From positions 1-9,733 of the forward strand of contig DUGV01000208.1 in NCBI GenBank assembly GCA_013331225.1: a stretch of 9,733 bases of DNA, in the 5' to 3' direction. The notes under the pieces were generated by a model. The model was not told the origin of the DNA and made no database searches. It was given only the letters and a program-made list of their open reading frames with translations. Both the position numbers and the translations under genes were made by a program. Below are positions 7,229 through 9,733 of the stretch, one piece after another. The stretch comes from Methanolinea sp. (lineage in GTDB: Archaea; Halobacteriota; Methanomicrobia; Methanomicrobiales; Methanospirillaceae). Within the stretch, counting starts at the first letter, position 1, and the number at the start of each line of letters is the position of its first letter.

Positions 7229-7250
7229 CATACAGGAGAAAACCTGTATG
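7229..7250 (+). promoter_or_regulatory. Hairpin enclosing ribosome binding site and start codon of the DUF2150-like gene
   Basis: CATACAGG (7229-7236), loop AGAAAA, CCTGTATG (7243-7250) make a perfect 8-bp stem. The AGGAG binding site at 7234-7238 lies half in the stem and half in the loop, and the ATG is the last three bases of the right arm. Folding in mRNA would hide both. Equally, the dyad could be a DNA operator for a dimeric repressor. An in-frame ATG at 7254 just outside the stem offers an alternative start. Confidence 0.5.
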
Positions 7251-7886
7251 ACAATGGCGAAAAAGAAGGAAAAAGCGGCCAGTGCCGAAGAGCCGCTCAA
7301 ATTGTTCTATATCTTCTACAACCAGGAGCGTTGGGACAACTGGATCAATACCCTTCGGGAGGCGAACTTCGAGGCCAGTCCACAAAGCGAGGAGATGCCC
7401 GAAGGATACACGACTCTCTACAACTTCTCGATGGACATCACACTCTCGGTCCTGAAGATTGTCAAGCTCTTCCAGAACGGAAGGTATACGAAGGAGGAGG
7501 CCCTCGAGAAGCTGAACGCAGTAGAAGTGATCGTGATGGGGGAGGTCCTGCAGGACAATCTTGAGGAGTATGTCGAGTCACTGCAGCTCTCGCTCCTGGT
7601 CCTGTTTGCGGGATGCAGGAAGTTCCTTGAGGGCGAGTACAAGACAGATATCAAGACGCTCGTCAAGGAAGGGAGGAAGACCATTGATTCGGATATGGAA
7701 AAAGCGCTAGATATTGCAGCGGATATTGCTGCAAGCGTGATCAACGGTGCATCCTGCTGCGGGAAGTATGTCAAGGACGACATCGAGCAGCCCACCCTCT
7801 TTGATGAGTGGTTGATCGAGGCAGAGAGCATGGCCGAGGCCGTTTCATCACTCAAGAACTTTGATGAAGAGGCCGGCGAGACGTGA
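7248..7886 (+). CDS. DUF2150-like archaeal protein of unknown function
   Basis: A protein of 212 residues from the ATG at 7248, with AGGAG nine bases upstream; starting at the ATG at 7254 would give 210. The open frame extends further upstream to 7104, but that part passes through a hairpin and has no binding site. The N-terminus is a Lys/Glu-rich tail (MAKKKEKAASAEE), then LFYIFYNQERWDNWINTLREANFEA, which resembles the start of the archaeal DUF2150 family. The rest is predicted all-helical and acidic, with a hydrophobic helix LQLSLLVLFAGCRKFLEG near residues 112-129 that is probably buried rather than a membrane span, and a CC pair at 170-171. It overlaps the next gene by four bases, so the two are translated together. 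No biochemical role is known to me; the family name is a moderate-confidence recollection. Confidence 0.75.
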   Translation: MTMAKKKEKAASAEEPLKLFYIFYNQERWDNWINTLREANFEASPQSEEMPEGYTTLYNFSMDITLSVLKIVKLFQNGRYTKEEALEKLNAVEVIVMGEVLQDNLEEYVESLQLSLLVLFAGCRKFLEGEYKTDIKTLVKEGRKTIDSDMEKALDIAADIAASVINGASCCGKYVKDDIEQPTLFDEWLIEAESMAEAVSSLKNFDEEAGET

Positions 7887-8335
7887 TATCTCAGAAGGCG
7901 CGTTTCCGGCACGCACGGAAAATCGAGCGCCTGGCGGGTTATCGGCTCCCCGACCAGGCGTTCCACGGCGCCACCCTGGATGCAATCTCATCACGGCTCG
8001 ACTTTGACCGGCTGGACCATACCCTCCACCAGCAGATCCTCAACTTCATCCACTCTTTCCTGCGCTGCTTCTGCCGTGACGCCCCCATGTGCGGCTGCCC
8101 AGAGAAGAAATTCTCCCGCGAGATCCTGGAACTCCGTGAAAACGGCCTTGACCACCGCCAGATCGCCCAGTATCTCCAGGAGGAATATGGCATCGACATC
8201 TACCCGGCCGACATCCTCTCCTTCCTCGAGGACTCGGTCCATGTCCTCGAGGCGATACGTGACATCGCTGACCTCCAGGCGATGCCTGACCTCTGCAAAA
8301 ACGCAGATAACCATATCGAACTCCTTGAACGTTGA
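7883..8335 (+). CDS. DUF5814-like small protein with CXC-x5-CXC cysteine cluster
   Basis: This 150-residue protein starts with the GTG at 7883, whose GTGA overlaps the TGA of the preceding gene. Residues 1-58 are helical and basic. C62-x-C64-x5-C70-x-C72 (RCFCRDAPMCGCPEKKFS) is a compact four-cysteine set suited to one zinc ion. It leads into ILELRENGLDHRQIAQYLQEEYGIDIYPADILSFLE, which looks like a helix-turn-helix or winged-helix unit, and a last helix VHVLEAIRDIADL. The CGCPE-x3-S-x2-ILELR-x-G to YP-x-DI-x-S-x-L pattern resembles the C-terminal region (DUF5814) of archaeal superfamily II helicases, but no helicase motifs are present, so this is a free-standing version. Nucleic-acid binding is an inference. 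It is probably co-translated with the DUF2150-like protein. Confidence 0.75.
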   Translation: MISQKARFRHARKIERLAGYRLPDQAFHGATLDAISSRLDFDRLDHTLHQQILNFIHSFLRCFCRDAPMCGCPEKKFSREILELRENGLDHRQIAQYLQEEYGIDIYPADILSFLEDSVHVLEAIRDIADLQAMPDLCKNADNHIELLER

Positions 8336-8352
8336 GCACAGGCTTTCCCGAA

Positions 8353-8363
8353 TTTTTTATAAG
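8353..8363 (+). promoter_or_regulatory. TATA box of the mini-protein/DUF2703 unit, overlapping an oligo-T tract
   Basis: TTTTTTATAAG lies 18 bases after the stop at 8335. As a TATA box it predicts transcription from about 8383-8387, roughly 15 bases before the ATG at 8401. The T6 run at 8353-8358 can also end transcripts of the upstream pair, so one sequence may serve both purposes. The predicted start rules out the in-frame ATG at 8371 as the mini-protein start. Confidence 0.6.
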
Positions 8364-8400
8364 AACCTTCATGTCCAGAGCCTGTACATTGACAGATACC

Positions 8401-8532
8401 ATGGAATGTATGCAGTGCAACGACAACTTCCGTGGCCAGGATTATACAAGGGACGATAGATTTTATCGCTGCTTCCGGCAAGGGCTTCTTCTCCATCCCC
8501 TTACCGGGTGGACTATAGCGGAGATGCCCTGA
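8401..8532 (+). CDS. 43-residue CxxC mini-protein, coupled to the DUF2703-like gene
   Basis: The frame from ATG 8401 to the TGA at 8530-8532 encodes 43 residues beginning MECMQCNDNF and ending WTIAEMP. It has C3-x2-C6, a third cysteine at residue 24, and an aromatic, charged middle (DYTRDDRFYRCFRQ). I do not recognise a family. Support for coding: a strong TATA box at the right distance, a stop that overlaps the next ATG by one base (TGATG), and third-position base use like the neighbouring gene. Against: no Shine-Dalgarno before the ATG, though a leader of about 15 bases could be read without one. It could be a small metal- or thiol-binding partner of the next protein, or a leader peptide whose translation controls it. 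Confidence 0.5.
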   Translation: MECMQCNDNFRGQDYTRDDRFYRCFRQGLLLHPLTGWTIAEMP

Positions 8533-8918
8533 TGATACGTTCTCTCATTGTCACCTGGACCCCACGTCCCGGTGAGCCCCACCCCTGTGCCATCTGCAGT
8601 GATTCGGGGCTCTCTTTTCTCGAACTCCTCTCTTTAGTCCGCCCTCTACTTGAAAGGGACGGTATCCCTGTTACCCTGGTCGAAAATCTTCTTTTTCCGG
8701 GCTCTCAAACGGAGGAAAACGGGTTCCTCCTCAACGGGCGGCCCCTCGAAGAACTTCTTTTGGAGTCTGACAGGGCTCAGTTCCTCTGCCACTCTTCGCG
8801 ATGCCAGCCATACGTGTCAGGCGTGGATATCACGCGGAATGAGCGCGGTATACGCTGCATCAGGGCCCCTGAGATCCTCTTCAGAAAAGCCATTCTCCGT
8901 TCCCTCGAAGAGGCATAA
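8532..8918 (+). CDS. DUF2703-like protein, thioredoxin-fold candidate with CxxC
   Basis: A protein of 128 residues from the ATG at 8532, with GGAG at 8520-8523 eight bases upstream. A GTG at 8508 would add eight residues. It opens IRSLIVTWTPRPGE then C19-AI-C22, a thioredoxin-like CxxC after the first strand. A helix (LSFLELLSLVRPLLERDGI) and strand (VTLVENLL) follow, then GFLLNGRPLEELL, where DUF2703 proteins have an ILINGxPLE motif. A cysteine pair C86-x4-C91 and C109 come next, and the end IRAPEILFRKAILRSL matches the family's final helix. DUF2703 proteins are often seen with metal or redox genes, but no substrate is established to my knowledge. It is cytoplasmic and coupled to the preceding 43-residue reading frame. 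Confidence 0.75.
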   Translation: MIRSLIVTWTPRPGEPHPCAICSDSGLSFLELLSLVRPLLERDGIPVTLVENLLFPGSQTEENGFLLNGRPLEELLLESDRAQFLCHSSRCQPYVSGVDITRNERGIRCIRAPEILFRKAILRSLEEA

Positions 8919-8973
8919 AACCCTGATTCATGGCTGGGACACCGATGTGGAAGAAGACTGAACCACCCGGATG

Positions 8974-8980
8974 TTTTTTT
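8974..8980 (+). terminator. Oligo-T terminator after the DUF2703-like gene
   Basis: Seven consecutive T residues lie 55 bases after the stop codon at 8918, at the start of an AT-rich spacer. Runs of this length are the usual termination signal in Euryarchaeota. No stable stem precedes it, which is normal for archaeal terminators. Confidence 0.55.
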
Positions 8981-9161
8981 CGGATACTCCAATCCCGGAT
9001 CTGCGGTTTTCAAGGTCAATAAAGGGTTAGTGACAATCCTGCCACCGACATTTAAGGGAAAAGGTGAAATTATCCCTTTAGATTGAGGTAGGTTTTCCTA
9101 TTGTATTGTGAATTTCAGATGATAACTCCGTTCTTCAAGGCCAATGTGAATAGTATTTGAA

Positions 9162-9192
9162 CCGCCGCCGGGGCGCCCTTCGGGGGCGGCGG
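9162..9192. repeat. Strong GC palindrome (possible dispersed hairpin or two-way terminator)
   Basis: CCGCCGCC (9162-9169) pairs perfectly with GGCGGCGG (9185-9192). Inside, GGGCGCCC (9171-9178) is self-complementary, and CGCCC (9174-9178) can pair with GGGCG (9184-9188) over TTCGG. The block of G and C in an AT-rich spacer, with a TTCG-type loop, resembles the dispersed intergenic hairpins seen in many prokaryotic genomes. A T6 run (9232-9237) is too far away for simple termination. Confidence 0.5.
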
Positions 9193-9324
9193 GGTCTATC
9201 GCATATGAGAAGTGAGACCAAGAGCCCGCACTTTTTTCACCTGGATTGTGGTAAATGAGTTTTCCATTATTCCTGGTCGTGATTTGTGAACGAGATTGGT
9301 AGTGAAAATGACACTTTACCCTCA

Positions 9325-9338
9325 ATAAAAGAAAAGCG
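9325..9338 (-). terminator. T-rich terminator of the stomatin gene
   Basis: Read on the minus strand, this starts 11 bases after the TAA at 9350-9352 and contains TTTTCTTTTA. The pyrimidine-rich tract straight after the stop fits an archaeal terminator. Its partial A/T content keeps confidence moderate. Confidence 0.4.
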
Positions 9339-9349
9339 AGGACCCGGTG

Positions 9350-9733
9350 TTACAGCGCCCCCTCTTCTGACTCATCCTTCCCACTTTGCCTCTTTTCTTT
9401 GGCGTTGCGTGGTTTTTCTCCCTGTCCCCTTACCGTTGCCTGGTCCTGGATCTGGCGGGAGAGCGCGATGATTCCCGATGTATCCCCAAGGGTCATGGTG
9501 TCAAGGACCGATGCCGGGACAATGACGAGTGTCGCCTTCTCTTTTAACCCCTCGTAGAGCATGTTCATTGCCCTGAGGTGAAGTGCCGTTGGATTGTCCT
9601 GGTAGGTGCGTGCCGCCTCTTCGAACTTCTCGGCGACCTGGCGCTCGGAGTCGCCGAGGATGACCCGCGCCTGCCGCTCGCGCTCTGCCTGTGCCTGCAT
9701 CGACATCGCGTCCTGGAGCTCGGCCGGGATAAG
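9350..9733 (-). CDS. SPFH/Band 7 (stomatin/slipin) protein, C-terminal part only
   Basis: The frame is open from the right edge to the TAA at 9350-9352, giving the last 127 residues; the N-terminal membrane anchor and most of the Band 7 domain lie outside the window. The visible part starts LIPAELQDAMSMQAQAERER, the signature at the end of the SPFH domain of prokaryotic stomatins. It goes on with RQARVILGDSERQVAEKFEEAA, a coiled-coil-forming segment, and LHLRAMNMLYEGLKEKATLVIVPASV, also typical of slipins. The last 60 or so residues are a variable, polar, probably disordered tail (EKPRNAKEKRQSGKDESEEG). Stomatins assemble into large rings on membranes and often sit beside an NfeD-type membrane protease gene; none is visible on this side, so any partner would be upstream, beyond the edge. 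Confidence 0.9.
   Translation of the reverse strand, partial: LIPAELQDAMSMQAQAERERQARVILGDSERQVAEKFEEAARTYQDNPTALHLRAMNMLYEGLKEKATLVIVPASVLDTMTLGDTSGIIALSRQIQDQATVRGQGEKPRNAKEKRQSGKDESEEGAL

Larger units (their letters stand above)
8981..9349. other. AT-rich convergent spacer with no confident gene
   Basis: This spacer separates two genes pointing towards each other. It is visibly poorer in G and C than its surroundings, apart from one hairpin at 9162-9192. TCAAT-AAAGGG (9016-9026) can pair with CCCTTT-AG-ATTGA (9074-9086) through a two-base bulge, and AAGGGA (9054-9059) can pair instead with TCCCTT (9072-9077). A minus-strand frame of 75 codons (9325 to 9098) has only a TTG start and no binding site; it is in frame with the stomatin gene upstream, beyond its TAA. 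I see no tRNA, no known RNA family and no insertion-sequence ends. Confidence 0.5.

Noticed and set aside
7104..7247. N-terminal extension of the DUF2150-like protein
   Set aside because: It runs through a hairpin and the 17-bp repeat, has no binding site, and the AGGAG at 7234 fits the ATG at 7248.
8371..8400. In-frame ATG ten codons upstream of the mini-protein start
   Set aside because: It lies only about 8 bases after the TATA box, so it would precede the predicted transcript start.
1..9733. Search by eye for CRISPR repeats, tRNA cloverleaves, transposase genes and long terminal inverted repeats
   Set aside because: No regularly spaced repeats, no tRNA-like CCA/T-loop signature and no transposase motif were seen.

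Overview
The window reads as chromosomal DNA of a euryarchaeon, most likely a methanogen of the Methanomicrobia and probably Methanomicrobiales-like. This is inferred from gene content and signals, because no ribosomal marker is present. The pointers are a ThiI without a rhodanese domain but with an archaeal-type cysteine set, two proteins resembling archaeal families of unknown function (DUF2150-like and DUF5814-like), AT-rich TATA-type promoter boxes 25-35 bases before starts, oligo-T terminators, and GGAG/GGTGAT-type ribosome binding sites. The coding DNA is moderately GC-rich and most spacers are richer in A and T.

Layout. Positions 1-1575 (minus strand) hold a DUF1848-type cysteine-cluster protein followed 23 bases later by a V4R/ATC-hydrolase-like protein that runs off the left edge. 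Diverging from them, 1734-2984 (plus) encodes a membrane protein with a cytoplasmic NERD nuclease-like domain, one membrane helix and an outside CAP/SCP domain. It converges, with 9 bases between stop codons, on thiI (2994-4199, minus). A 290-base divergent spacer separates thiI from a tandem universal stress protein (4490-5353, plus), which is followed by a Na+/phosphate-cotransporter-family protein with a PhoU-like tail (5488-7083, plus). Next comes a translationally coupled pair, DUF2150-like and DUF5814-like (7248-7886 and 7883-8335, GTGA overlap). After that, a well-placed TATA box precedes a 43-residue CxxC mini-protein and a DUF2703-like thioredoxin-fold candidate (8401-8532 and 8532-8918, TGATG overlap). 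A 431-base, AT-rich convergent spacer holding a strong GC hairpin separates these from the 3' part of a stomatin/slipin gene on the minus strand (9350 to the right edge).

How the genes work together. Most are single genes or pairs. ThiI makes 4-thiouridine in tRNA. The stress protein and the phosphate-type transporter could be co-transcribed. The two coupled pairs on the right are tightly linked by overlapping start and stop codons, so each pair probably acts together, but their functions are unknown. I found no mobile element, CRISPR array, tRNA or rRNA. The points most worth following up are the NERD-membrane-CAP fusion, the perfect 8-bp hairpin closing over the ribosome binding site and start codon of the DUF2150-like gene, the coupled CxxC mini-protein, and a 17-bp sequence shared by two distant spacers.
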